The position numbers and the translations under genes were made by a program. A stretch of 64,000 bases of DNA from Acidobacteriota bacterium (lineage in GTDB: Bacteria; Acidobacteriota; Blastocatellia; Pyrinomonadales; Pyrinomonadaceae). The notes under the pieces were generated by a model. It did no database searches. It was not told the DNA's origin and saw only the letters and a program-made list of their open reading frames with translations. The stretch spans positions 186,001 to 250,000 of the forward strand of contig JAHBSI010000002.1 in NCBI GenBank assembly GCA_019639195.1, given 5' to 3'. Below, in pieces: positions 18,781 to 26,817 of this stretch; the stretch's first letter is position 1, and every line of letters starts with the position of its first letter.

Positions 18781-19248
18781 TTAAAGGGTTCGGCTCATCA
18801 AAAAGCCGTCCTCGGCTGGCGATCGATATAGCCCTTTACGTAAATGCTGGATCGCAAAGGAGTTACTGACATAGAAGCGGATCGCTTTTTCGTTCGAGAC
18901 ACGCACTTCGAGCCAAATTCTGCCCACTCCGGCCTCGCGGCAGCGTTCAAGAAAGGCGTCAAAGAGCACCTGTCCATTTCCCTGTCGCTGATGGCCGGGT
19001 GCGACCGCGATGTTGTAGATCTCGGCATCAAGGCCTGCCGCGTCTGCGGCAACGATCAGACGGCCGACAATAAAGCCGATCGTGCGATTCTCTTCACCCT
19101 CGAGACGAAGCATTATCGATCTGTCGTCTTTGATCTCGGATAGATAATCGTGCGCAGCCCACGGGCTCAGGCCGGTCTCCGCTCCGAGTTCGATAAGGTC
19201 TGCAATGTGTGCGGATTCGACGGCGCGAATTCTATGAGGTCCGGGCAT
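18781..19248 (-). CDS. rimI: RimI-like ribosomal protein S18-alanine N-acetyltransferase
   Basis: 155-residue GNAT acetyltransferase. Acetyl-CoA loop VAPGHQRQGNGQVLFDAF (motif Q/R-x2-G-x-G), the RimI-typical LEVRVSNEKAIRFYVSNSF and LRKGLYRSPAEDGFLM. It overlaps the tsaB stop by 17 bp; the tsaB-rimI pairing is common and supports RimI over other GNATs. RimI acetylates the N-terminal alanine of S18. Final gene of the long minus-strand run. Confidence 0.85.
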   Translation of the reverse strand: MPGPHRIRAVESAHIADLIELGAETGLSPWAAHDYLSEIKDDRSIMLRLEGEENRTIGFIVGRLIVAADAAGLDAEIYNIAVAPGHQRQGNGQVLFDAFLERCREAGVGRIWLEVRVSNEKAIRFYVSNSFAIQHLRKGLYRSPAEDGFLMSRTL

Positions 19249-19870
19249 AGGTCGGCTTTGACAAGAAGATAGGTTCGGCGTCCGATATTCGCGGGTCGCC
19301 CGAGACGATCAGAAGCTGCTCAGCAAGGTTCGATACGATGGTGGACTGCTGCTCGATATGAGCTTCTGCACTTTCGGTGACAGCGAAATGCTCTATCTCG
19401 CCAGCGTCGGAGCAATCGGAAGGGCTTTCAGTGTCGGAGTGCAGGAACGGCGGCCCGAGCTCGCGGATCGAATCGGAGACGACATTGAATACCTGAGACG
19501 CGATGGTTCCGCGACCGACCGGAACCGACGCACACACGATGCCCTCGCGCATCAGTGCCATCGCCGGCAGGAGCGGGATCCGCTTGACAGGGGCATCCAG
19601 GGCGTTTGCAAGGCCAAGCGCGGTCGCGATCCCGATACGGATGCCTGTAAAGCTGCCCGGGCCTGCGGATACGACGATCTGCTTGATATTACTCGGAGAG
19701 ATCGCAGCTGTTCGGAACAGCTCGTCGATCTTCGGCAAAAGGAGTTCAGCCTTTGCGGTCGAAGCGGCATCGCCTGAGTATGTGAAGATGTGACCGTTCG
19801 CCCTGACGGCAATGCTGCCGCCCAGAACACCTGCTTCAATCGATAGAACGGCCTCGGACATCAGATCCAT
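19232..19870 (-). CDS. tsaB: TsaB, partner of the tRNA t6A37 threonylcarbamoyltransferase
   Basis: 212 residues from the ATG at 19870 (a second ATG is at 19861). The actin-like ATPase fold is recognisable: VLSIEAGVLGGSIAV, LLPKIDELFRTA, IKQIVVSAGPGSFTGIRIGIATALGLANAL. The hallmark GPGSFTGIRIG is intact. TsaB works with TsaD and TsaE to make t6A at position 37 of ANN-decoding tRNAs. A perfect TATAAT on the minus strand (19880-19885) lies only 9 bp before this ATG, so a nearly leaderless internal start is possible. The start overlaps the end of the preceding nucleotidyltransferase gene by 35 bp. Confidence 0.9.
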   Translation of the reverse strand: MDLMSEAVLSIEAGVLGGSIAVRANGHIFTYSGDAASTAKAELLLPKIDELFRTAAISPSNIKQIVVSAGPGSFTGIRIGIATALGLANALDAPVKRIPLLPAMALMREGIVCASVPVGRGTIASQVFNVVSDSIRELGPPFLHSDTESPSDCSDAGEIEHFAVTESAEAHIEQQSTIVSNLAEQLLIVSGDPRISDAEPIFLSKPTYARTS

Positions 19871-20753
19871 GTTGAGACCTATTATACGATATCGAGCGAC
19901 GGAGCGAGGCGAGGCCTCGGCGGCTGAATGAGTGGAGTTGATAGTGCAGCCGGAGCTTTGAATCGAAGCTGCCGCCGACATCAACGGTCGCAGAGATCGG
20001 ATTAGGCGGCGTGCGTTTTTTGAGCTGGATCAGAAACTTTCGCGGGTTGCGAAAATGCGCGTCGAGCGGTTCGAGCTTAGTATCGGATGCCCATTCTTTT
20101 TCGACGCGGTCGGTCAGCCACTTCGGCAAATTCTCTGCCGCATCGGCGATCGGAGTCGCACTCAGGCCGAGGCCAAAGTGTTTTGCCGCAAGCCCGATCG
20201 CACAGACAATCCAACGACGCCTTTTTGGTTCAACTTCGTCGAGGCACATTTGCCAGTCAAAATCGGCGGGGCGATTCGCGACCAGATAGTAAATGTCCCA
20301 GAGTTTTTCGCGATACTGGCCGCCGTCGATGAGCCAATGCACACAAACGACGCGCAGATGATCTTCGGGACATAGCATCCTGATCGGCTCTCCCTCGATC
20401 TCCGTCGTCTCGCAGCGGTCAAAAAGCGTCGCCCATGAGAGCGAGTCGTGCCGCCGGAATTCGTTGTGAAGGTCGATGACGAGCTTGCGGCCCGCAGGAG
20501 ACGTTCGTATCGCTGCCGCGCGATCGTAGTCCGCGGCGGCTACCGCGATGTCAGTGTCGGACGAAGCTCTGCTGACACTTTCGGGATACGAACGGGCGAT
20601 CACCCAGCCTTTGAACAAGATCGGCTCGATCCCTTCAGCTCGGAACAGACGGAAGGCCTCGACGATCTTCTTCTGCTGAGCCTTGCGATAGATCGCACCC
20701 CAGCGGTATTCGTCAAAGACCTCGTCTTCGTCCTGGTCCGGGTCGTATTGCAT
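19836..20753 (-). CDS. Nucleotidyltransferase-fold protein (PF14907-like)
   Basis: 305 residues. It resembles the family of uncharacterised nucleotidyltransferases: EPILFKGWVIARSYPES (FKGW 47-50), then SSDTDIAV (64-71), the acidic D-x-D metal site, and LHNEFRRHDSLSWATLFDR. Such proteins recur beside PqqD-domain and HprK-like proteins in peptide-maturation and exopolysaccharide loci, which is the context here. The substrate is unknown. The last ~40 residues (after about 265) are serine/arginine-rich, not domain-like, and run into tsaB. A terminator lies between this gene and the PqqD gene upstream. Confidence 0.7.
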   Translation of the reverse strand: MQYDPDQDEDEVFDEYRWGAIYRKAQQKKIVEAFRLFRAEGIEPILFKGWVIARSYPESVSRASSDTDIAVAAADYDRAAAIRTSPAGRKLVIDLHNEFRRHDSLSWATLFDRCETTEIEGEPIRMLCPEDHLRVVCVHWLIDGGQYREKLWDIYYLVANRPADFDWQMCLDEVEPKRRRWIVCAIGLAAKHFGLGLSATPIADAAENLPKWLTDRVEKEWASDTKLEPLDAHFRNPRKFLIQLKKRTPPNPISATVDVGGSFDSKLRLHYQLHSFSRRGLASLRRSISYNRSQHGSDVRGRSID

Positions 20754-20789
20754 GGGTATTCAAGAAGAAGTTAGCACGGAACCAACGGA

Positions 20790-20824
20790 TAGAAAAGAAA
20801 AGAGCGACCCAAAAGGTGGATCGC
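20790..20824 (-). terminator. Intrinsic terminator immediately after the PqqD-tail gene
   Basis: On the minus strand GCGATCC/GGGTCGC (one G-T pair) with a 7-nt loop is followed by TCTTTTCTTTTC. It lies 34 bp after the PqqD-tail stop and before the nucleotidyltransferase gene, so it should lower expression of the latter relative to the PqqD-tail gene. Confidence 0.65.
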
Positions 20825-20857
20825 CCAATATCATTTAAGACCGGTATGTCTTTGCGT

Positions 20858-21352
20858 TTATGCTGTGCATGTAAATGTCGGCGTCATGCCCGTGTTGGCA
20901 CACATATTCGTAAGGCATCCACTTAGAGGTGGACAATCACTGCTTCGGGAACAGTTGCAAGACGTAGCTGCGAGTGCACTTTGCGGTGCTGCCAATGAAG
21001 CGATGATCGGCAGTGCAGCAACGGACACAAGCCCGATGGTCTTTAGCACGTCACGGCGGCTCTTGCCTTTGAATTTCGGCTCGACCTTTGTTTCAAGAAG
21101 GCCCTTGGTGCTGAGCTGATCGATGGCAAGCCAGACAAAATCTTCGGTTACCGTACCTTTTGAGTTGCGTTCAAACTCACGAACAATATCGCTGACCGTG
21201 TTTACACCATTACAGGAGGCCCATACGAACGCGGCGCTGTCGTTTAGGCAGTGAGCCTTGTTCGTTTCTGTATCATATACAAGCATTTCGCCGGGCATTT
21301 CCTGCACTACCAAGCCTCGCTTACGGGCTTTGGGTGTTTGAGTTTCAGACAT
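20858..21352 (-). CDS. PqqD-domain protein with Tat-like signal and six-cysteine C-terminal tail
   Basis: 164 residues in three parts. (1) Residues ~8-90 form a PqqD/RRE-type winged helix: LVYDTETNKAHCLNDSAAFVWASC, then a helix-turn-helix ending LSTKGLLE. (2) Residues 98-129: a twin-arginine motif SRRDVLK followed by a hydrophobic stretch and an AxA site (SALA-A). (3) Residues 130-164: a small tail with six cysteines at 132, 134, 140, 146, 151 and 162. PqqD domains normally bind leader peptides of ribosomally made, modified peptides. Here the domain precedes what looks like an exportable peptide, as if acting as its own leader. GGAGG lies close before the ATG. Flanked by an HprK-like protein and a nucleotidyltransferase, with a terminator directly downstream. 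No radical-SAM, cyclodehydratase or protease gene is adjacent. Confidence 0.75.
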   Translation of the reverse strand: MSETQTPKARKRGLVVQEMPGEMLVYDTETNKAHCLNDSAAFVWASCNGVNTVSDIVREFERNSKGTVTEDFVWLAIDQLSTKGLLETKVEPKFKGKSRRDVLKTIGLVSVAALPIIASLAAPQSALAATSCNCSRSSDCPPLSGCLTNMCANTGMTPTFTCTA

Positions 21353-21407
21353 TAGGTTCCTCCAGTCAACAATAATCGCGTAAGATACAACGCTAAAACG
21401 TCATATT

Positions 21408-22214
21408 TTACATAAAATCAGCCAGATACTGCAACAATATTTGTGCAAAACGAGGCGCGTGAGTCCGTTTCGACCGTATAATTAAAGCACCATTCATCGC
21501 CTCTTGCAACACCCGAATTGAGTATGCCGGGCTCACACGGATAGGAAGAGTGAATGGCGTGATCGACATTATTCCTGCGGCGGGAGTCATGATCTGCGGG
21601 CGAAAACGTGAATTTTCTTTGTAGCTCGTAAAAAGGATCGCCCCTATCGGCAATGTCCGCGGTGCCTTAGAGCGGCCGTTCTTTGAAACGTCAACAGTAT
21701 ATGGCCGATACGTGCCGTCATCGGCCCGCATATTGATCGGCCTTGCGTACGGGTGCACATTTCCGCGCTCATCAATGATCGCAAATTCATCGGAAAGATA
21801 CTCCGCACCTAGTTTTACGAGCTCGAGAACAAGCGTCGATTTGCCCGAGAAACTATTGCCCGGGATCAGGAGAGCCTTTCCGTTGATCCCGACGACGCCC
21901 GAGTGGACGAAGACTCGGTTTGGGCAGTATTCGCCGACCCGCACTCGCAGATAGCTGTCAAAGTACTTGAACACTCCCCGCTCGATCTCGCCGCAGGTCG
22001 CGAGCTCGCCGTTGTGTTCGACAAAGCATCCGCGTTCCCTATCACGGCCAAAGACGAAAGTGTGGTCGGGCCTTTTCTTCGACGGTTTCAAGTTACCGAT
22101 GAGAGCTCGGTCCGCCGTCTCAAGTGCCTTTTGCAGGAGACGCGCATTCCGCGATTCGAATCGTAAGTTCACGCCGAAAGACGTGAGGTCGCGGCGGTGA
22201 AGGTTATCGGCCAT
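21408..22214 (-). CDS. HprK-like P-loop kinase-fold protein
   Basis: 268 residues. The C-terminal half carries an HPr-kinase-like P loop, GNSFSGKST (119-127), followed by LVLELVKLGAEYLSDEFAII (Walker-B-like SDE at 141-143) and a basic arginine-rich tail. The N-terminal ~100 residues replace the usual HprK N-domain. The histidine typical of HprK catalysis is not obvious. HprK-related proteins of this size occur with PqqD proteins and nucleotidyltransferases in polysaccharide loci and some lasso-peptide clusters. The target is unknown; I infer phosphorylation of a peptide or small molecule rather than HPr. It overlaps the upstream transferase gene by 11 bp. Confidence 0.75.
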   Translation of the reverse strand: MADNLHRRDLTSFGVNLRFESRNARLLQKALETADRALIGNLKPSKKRPDHTFVFGRDRERGCFVEHNGELATCGEIERGVFKYFDSYLRVRVGEYCPNRVFVHSGVVGINGKALLIPGNSFSGKSTLVLELVKLGAEYLSDEFAIIDERGNVHPYARPINMRADDGTYRPYTVDVSKNGRSKAPRTLPIGAILFTSYKENSRFRPQIMTPAAGIMSITPFTLPIRVSPAYSIRVLQEAMNGALIIRSKRTHAPRFAQILLQYLADFM

Positions 22215-23244
22215 CGCCTTCTTCCCTCGCCGGTGCGGTCAAACTTTCAACCGTGAGAAGCATTGCGGCGACAACGGCCGCCGCGACCCACGCAGGTATA
22301 AGATCATGTCCGATCGCAGGCATTGTCACCGTGATGACCGCGATCGAGACCGCGAGAATGCCATAGAACGCCGCGACCGTCGCATGCGAAAATCGCCGCG
22401 TAACGAGCTTTTGGTAGATATGATTGCGGTGCGCATGCCAGATCTTTTCGCGGCGGATGAGTCTTTTGACAAGCGTGTAGAATGCATCAAAAAGAAAGGG
22501 CCAAACGAGGAGACACGCCACCGGCAGGCCGATCGTCCGAACGGCAGATCCCGGGACGGCCAGCAGTCCGATCCCGGCGAATGCAAAGCCCAGAAATGCA
22601 CTTCCTGCGTCGCCCATAAAGATCTTCGCGGGCTGCCAATTAAAGACCAGGAAGCCGGCTGAAGTCGCAAACACGACGCATGCAAGGACCGCGATCCGCG
22701 GGTCGCCGGCAAGGATCCCGATCGCGCACCAGCCGGCAGAAGCCGCAAGCGACTGTACGCCTGCGATCCCGTCGATCCCGTCCATAAAGTTGTAGGCGTT
22801 GATGAGCCAGACGATGAAAATGAGCGAGACGACAAACTCGAGCGAGCCGGAGATCTCGGTCGGTTGCGTGCCCCAAAAGATCGGATATGAGCCGTTCGTG
22901 ACGAGCAAGATGGCAGCGGCAAGCGTGTGCACGGCGATCCGCACGTACGCAGGAAGGTCTCTAAGGTCGTCGATCCAACTGACCGCTACGACTAGGGCCG
23001 CACCGGCAAGAAATCCATACGGGATCGTCGTCCCAAAGATCTGCGTGCAGATCGCAAATGCAGCCAATGAGACCGTCGCAATAACGATCCCGCCGCCTCG
23101 CGGTGTCGGTTCGTTGTGCGAACTCCGTTCGTTCGGGATATCGAGCATTCCCTTACCGAGTGTCCATTTGCGGACGAAGTAAACCCCGATTGCCGACACT
23201 ACGGCGGTGATCAGGCCTAGACTGAGGAGGAAGTATGTATTCAT
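22204..23244 (-). CDS. WecA/WbpL-like undecaprenyl-phosphate sugar-1-phosphate transferase
   Basis: 346 residues, about ten membrane helices. Starts polysaccharide repeat-unit synthesis by moving a HexNAc-1-phosphate from UDP-sugar to undecaprenyl phosphate. Diagnostic loops: PTPRGGGIVI, the Asp pair in WIDDLRDLPAYVRI (92-93), NFMDGIDGI (152-160), KIFMGDAGSAFLG and the basic HAHRNHIYQKL. The sequence looks closer to WbpL/WbcO-type enzymes than to MraY. It lies immediately downstream (4-bp overlap) of the WbuB-like glycosyltransferase, so the initiating enzyme and probable second transferase are coupled. Confidence 0.88.
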   Translation of the reverse strand: MNTYFLLSLGLITAVVSAIGVYFVRKWTLGKGMLDIPNERSSHNEPTPRGGGIVIATVSLAAFAICTQIFGTTIPYGFLAGAALVVAVSWIDDLRDLPAYVRIAVHTLAAAILLVTNGSYPIFWGTQPTEISGSLEFVVSLIFIVWLINAYNFMDGIDGIAGVQSLAASAGWCAIGILAGDPRIAVLACVVFATSAGFLVFNWQPAKIFMGDAGSAFLGFAFAGIGLLAVPGSAVRTIGLPVACLLVWPFLFDAFYTLVKRLIRREKIWHAHRNHIYQKLVTRRFSHATVAAFYGILAVSIAVITVTMPAIGHDLIPAWVAAAVVAAMLLTVESLTAPAREEGDGR

Positions 23245-24494
23245 CCCAGTAACGCCCTCCTGTATCCGGTGAGCGCGGTTTCGAGTGAATATTCGGTCAA
23301 TGCGGCTGCCCGTGCCCTTTTGCCCATCTCTTCGAGTTCGCTGCGGTCTTTCTCAAGTTTCCGCAAAGCGTTCAATAGACCCGCTACGTCGCCCGGTTCG
23401 CAGTTTGTGCCGACGTTGTGATCTTTAATCACAAGATCGACCTCGCTTCCCGCTTCGGTGATAGCGAGGATTGGTTTGCCCGCCGCAAGGATGTTGTAGG
23501 TGCGGCTCGGCATCGAAACACCTTTCATCTTCGAAACGAGCGAGACGATCCCTGCGTCGCAAGCATTGAGAAACACTATCTGTTCGGCACGCGGCCTCGG
23601 TTCGAGAAGCGTTATATTCGCGGGCTTATCGCTTTCGACCGCTCTTTTGATAAGCGGCCGTTTTACGCCGGCACCGAGAAACACAAAATGAAAGGGTGAT
23701 GCAGGTTCGGCCGCGAGCACCTTAGCGGCCGACAAGATAGTTTCGATATCGTTAGGATATCCCATATTGCCCGCATACAGCAGAACGAACTTATCCTCGA
23801 TGCCGAGTTCCTTGAGCAAAGGATTTTCGGCACGCGGCGAGGGTTCAACGGTCTCAAGTTCGGCCCAATTCGGGATCACCGAGATCGGAACGTCCAGGCC
23901 TTTAGTTTTCACTTCGAGAAGCTCGCGCATATCACGCCCGACGGCGATGATTCTTGCGGCGTGCTTGTAGAGCCAGCGGTTCCAGAATCCCAGGAACTTA
24001 ACTACAAGGCTCTTGTCGCCTGCCTTTCCTGCGGCGATAAGTATCTCGGGGTAGTTGTCGTGTATCAAAAGCGTGTACGCCGCTCCGCGGATCAGAGATG
24101 CGATCGCGACAACGAACGGCATTGTTGGCGGATTTGTCACCACCAGCACGCGGTCACCTTTGCGAAAACTTCTGAGGGCGAGGAAGAACATCGAGAGCCC
24201 GAGCGTCAGCATATTAATAAGCCGAAAGACTATCACGTTCTTGTTCAAGGTCGTTCCGGCCGAGCGAAATATCTCTACGTCGCTGCGGGTCTCGTGTTTT
24301 GGTGCGCGAGTTCCGCGGGCGGAATAGTTTGGTTGGCCGCAAAGTGCCTTAACCTCGAGTGTGTCGGTCAAACCTTCCGCGATCTGCGTCAAATAGTAGC
24401 CGGTCGAAGTCAATTCGGGGTAGTAAAGCTCCGAGACGACCCAGAGCCTCGGCTTTTGTCCCGCAACTTCATTGTGGTCTTGTTTATCGGCCAT
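23241..24494 (-). CDS. GT4 glycosyltransferase, WbuB/WcaI-like
   Basis: 417 residues, two Rossmann domains. The N-terminal motif ELYYPELTSTGYYLTQIAEGL and the segment VLVVTNPPTMPFVVA are characteristic of WbuB/WcaI-type transferases. The donor site is near PRAEQIVFLNACDAGIVSL and KGVSMPSRTYNILAAGKPILAI. In E. coli O26 and related loci WbuB goes with the genes that make UDP-L-FucNAc. Here it sits with the equivalent UDP-sugar pathway, so it probably adds the L-hexosamine to the lipid-linked first sugar. Its start overlaps the preceding GT4 gene by 11 bp. Confidence 0.8.
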   Translation of the reverse strand: MADKQDHNEVAGQKPRLWVVSELYYPELTSTGYYLTQIAEGLTDTLEVKALCGQPNYSARGTRAPKHETRSDVEIFRSAGTTLNKNVIVFRLINMLTLGLSMFFLALRSFRKGDRVLVVTNPPTMPFVVAIASLIRGAAYTLLIHDNYPEILIAAGKAGDKSLVVKFLGFWNRWLYKHAARIIAVGRDMRELLEVKTKGLDVPISVIPNWAELETVEPSPRAENPLLKELGIEDKFVLLYAGNMGYPNDIETILSAAKVLAAEPASPFHFVFLGAGVKRPLIKRAVESDKPANITLLEPRPRAEQIVFLNACDAGIVSLVSKMKGVSMPSRTYNILAAGKPILAITEAGSEVDLVIKDHNVGTNCEPGDVAGLLNALRKLEKDRSELEEMGKRARAAALTEYSLETALTGYRRALLG

Positions 24495-25671
24495 CTTCCG
24501 CAGGACTTTCTTTCAATGCGCGTGAAAGGACACGCGCGGTTGCCTCGTTTATTTCTTCTCGGGTCAGCCACGCGTTGGCATACGAACGGGCTCTGGCCGA
24601 CATTTCAGAATATTCCCGGCCGTCCATCGTGACGCAATCTCGCAGGCGGGCGGCAAATTCGGATCTTTGGTCAAGGTTGATCTGCCAGCCAACCTTCTTT
24701 TCGTCGATGTCGGTCCACACGGTGTTATCGCTGATGAGGATCGGGCAGCCCGCCGCGAGAGCTTCGATAAACACGTAGCCAAAGTTTTCGTTGAGCGTCG
24801 GCATAACAAAAAAATGGCATTCGGCGACGCGTCGAAGAGCTTCGCTATTCGGAAATGCTCCGAGGACGTTGACCTTCACATTCGAGGGCAATTCAGCGAT
24901 CGCGGCCTCACACTTTTTCCAATATGCGTCATCATCGACCGGCCCGATGATATCGAGCGTGATCTCACCGTCACCGACCTCCTTCAGCCTTTGCAGGAGG
25001 TATGCAAGATTCTTTTTTGGCGATATCCGCGAAAGATATACGAATTTGACCTTGCCCGGCGTTTTCTCCGGCTTCCATGCCGGAGAGTAATCGGGAAGGA
25101 TCGTCTCCGGGACGAGGTCGGGAGCCGTCATTACTTCGATCTTAGGCCCGAAAACCTCACGAATATCGTCAGCGTCCGTGTCGAACGACGCCTTCCAGAG
25201 CACATCGTTGTAGAGGCCGGCAACTTTCGCGTAGGCAAGGAAAAGCTTCTTCTTTAGCGGCTTGATCGCCAATGCAGCTTTCGACAATTCACCGCAAGGT
25301 GCGAGAACGACCGGCAGGCCTTTGACCAAATCTTTCTTTCGAGCGGAAAGGAACTTTAGCACCGGCAGGCTGAATGCACTGTTCAGATATACGGCGTTCG
25401 GTTTCACCTCCGTGACAAGATCCGCGGCTTTCTCGGCCGTCAACTCACCCTTGTCAAAGAAATATACTTTTGCATTTCCGACATCGTTCCACTCGCCGGA
25501 GACAACGTCGCGGTAAGGCGTTTGGTCCGCAAGATCGTGGTTTCGCGTTACGACGAAGAAGTCATATTCTCCGCAGAAACGATCCACGAGATTCACGACC
25601 GCCCACATCCCGCCGCCGCCTTTGAAACCGGGAAGATAGTAATCGCAAAAGATCAAAAATCGAGGACGCAT
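24484..25671 (-). CDS. GT4 glycosyltransferase
   Basis: 395 residues from the ATG at 25671 (MRPRFLIFCDYYLPGFKGGG); the frame is open further but would run into wecB, and the chosen N-terminus is the classic GT-B start. C-terminal donor domain: VKFVYLSRISPKKNLAYLLQRLK, AFPNSEALRRVAECHFFVMPTLNENFGYVFIEALAAGCPIL (E-x7-E type). A retaining cytoplasmic transferase for the polysaccharide; donor and acceptor unknown. Lies between wecB (29-bp gap) and the WbuB-like gene. Confidence 0.85.
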   Translation of the reverse strand: MRPRFLIFCDYYLPGFKGGGGMWAVVNLVDRFCGEYDFFVVTRNHDLADQTPYRDVVSGEWNDVGNAKVYFFDKGELTAEKAADLVTEVKPNAVYLNSAFSLPVLKFLSARKKDLVKGLPVVLAPCGELSKAALAIKPLKKKLFLAYAKVAGLYNDVLWKASFDTDADDIREVFGPKIEVMTAPDLVPETILPDYSPAWKPEKTPGKVKFVYLSRISPKKNLAYLLQRLKEVGDGEITLDIIGPVDDDAYWKKCEAAIAELPSNVKVNVLGAFPNSEALRRVAECHFFVMPTLNENFGYVFIEALAAGCPILISDNTVWTDIDEKKVGWQINLDQRSEFAARLRDCVTMDGREYSEMSARARSYANAWLTREEINEATARVLSRALKESPAEDGR

Positions 25672-25700
25672 CGCTCGTTCAGGTGCACGCAAAAGTCGGC

Positions 25701-26801
25701 CTACGAGCGATGCTTTCGCTGGCTCAGATAACCGAGAACGATCCGCGTAACTGTGCTCGAAACATTCGTCTCCGTGTACTCGGCGGGCGGCGTCCATGCC
25801 GCGGGCTGTGCAAGAGCGAGCTCGACCGCCGACACGATAGCCTCGGGCGTTGCTCCGCTCAAGATATTGCTGCCGCATTCGATCGTTTCGGCTCGTTCTG
25901 TAACGTCCCGCAATGTCACGTTCGGGATCTTGAAGATGCAGCATTCTTCCTGGACCGTGCCGCTATCGGTCAATACGGCGAGTGCGTTCTTCTCGAGTTT
26001 TACGAAGTCGAAAAATCCCATCGCATCCAGGAGGCGAACCTTGTCGCTCGATGGTGCGATGCCGAATTCGGTCAGCTTTGAGGCGGTTCTCGGGTGAACG
26101 CTGACGAGACAAGGTTTGTCATATCGCTCGGCAGTGCGGCTTAAGCCTTCAAAGATGCTTGCAAGCCTTTCGTGCGTATCGACGTTCTCGGCACGATGCA
26201 GAGTTACGAGAAGATAGTCGAATTGAGCGACCTTGTGGCGTTCCAGTGCATCGCTCGCCTCGATCTTCGGGCTGAAATATTCGAGCACCTCGAAGATCGG
26301 ATTTCCGGTCACAAAGATGCGATCGCGTTCGATTCCCTCCCGCAGCAGGTTTTCCTTGCTTCGGTGCGTGTACGGCATCAGAACGCTGCTCGAATGGTCG
26401 ATGATGCGTCGATTGATCTCTTCCGGAACGCGGTCGTCGAAGCAGCGGTTTCCAGCCTCCATATGAAAGACCGGAATGCCGCGACGGGCCGCCGCAATGG
26501 CGGAAAGTGCGCTGTTTGTGTCGCCGAGGATAAGAATGCGGTCGGGTTTGTGCAGCTCGATCGCTTCATCGCACCTTGCGAGGATCTGTCCTGCCTGATC
26601 CGCAAATGAAGAAGATTTGACGCCGAGAGCGACATCCGGCGTGCGAACGTCAAGCTCGCGGATGAAGACGTCGCTCAGGTTCTCCTGATGATTCTGACCG
26701 GTATGGACGGTCACGTGCTCGCAGTGCTGGTCGAGCAAGTTGAGAACGAGGCTTAAGCGAATTATCTCGGGACGCGTCCCGAATATTGTCATTACCTTCA
26801 T
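25701..26801 (-). CDS. wecB: UDP-N-acetylglucosamine 2-epimerase, non-hydrolysing
   Basis: 366 residues. Family start KVMTIFGTRPEIIRLSLVL, then VHTGQNHQENLSDVF, GDTNSALSAIAAARRGIPVFHMEAGNR and VLTDSGTVQEECCIF, all diagnostic. Standard WecB makes UDP-ManNAc. In UDP-L-FucNAc and UDP-L-QuiNAc pathways the third enzyme (CapG/WbjD/WbvD) is a paralogue of the same family acting on the L-sugar. Since the two preceding genes encode the first two steps of that pathway, I favour the latter role (C-2 epimerisation of the 6-deoxy-L-sugar). The symbol refers to the family. Confidence 0.85.
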   Translation of the reverse strand: MKVMTIFGTRPEIIRLSLVLNLLDQHCEHVTVHTGQNHQENLSDVFIRELDVRTPDVALGVKSSSFADQAGQILARCDEAIELHKPDRILILGDTNSALSAIAAARRGIPVFHMEAGNRCFDDRVPEEINRRIIDHSSSVLMPYTHRSKENLLREGIERDRIFVTGNPIFEVLEYFSPKIEASDALERHKVAQFDYLLVTLHRAENVDTHERLASIFEGLSRTAERYDKPCLVSVHPRTASKLTEFGIAPSSDKVRLLDAMGFFDFVKLEKNALAVLTDSGTVQEECCIFKIPNVTLRDVTERAETIECGSNILSGATPEAIVSAVELALAQPAAWTPPAEYTETNVSSTVTRIVLGYLSQRKHRS

Positions 26802-26817
26802 AAGCGCAAAAGGGATC

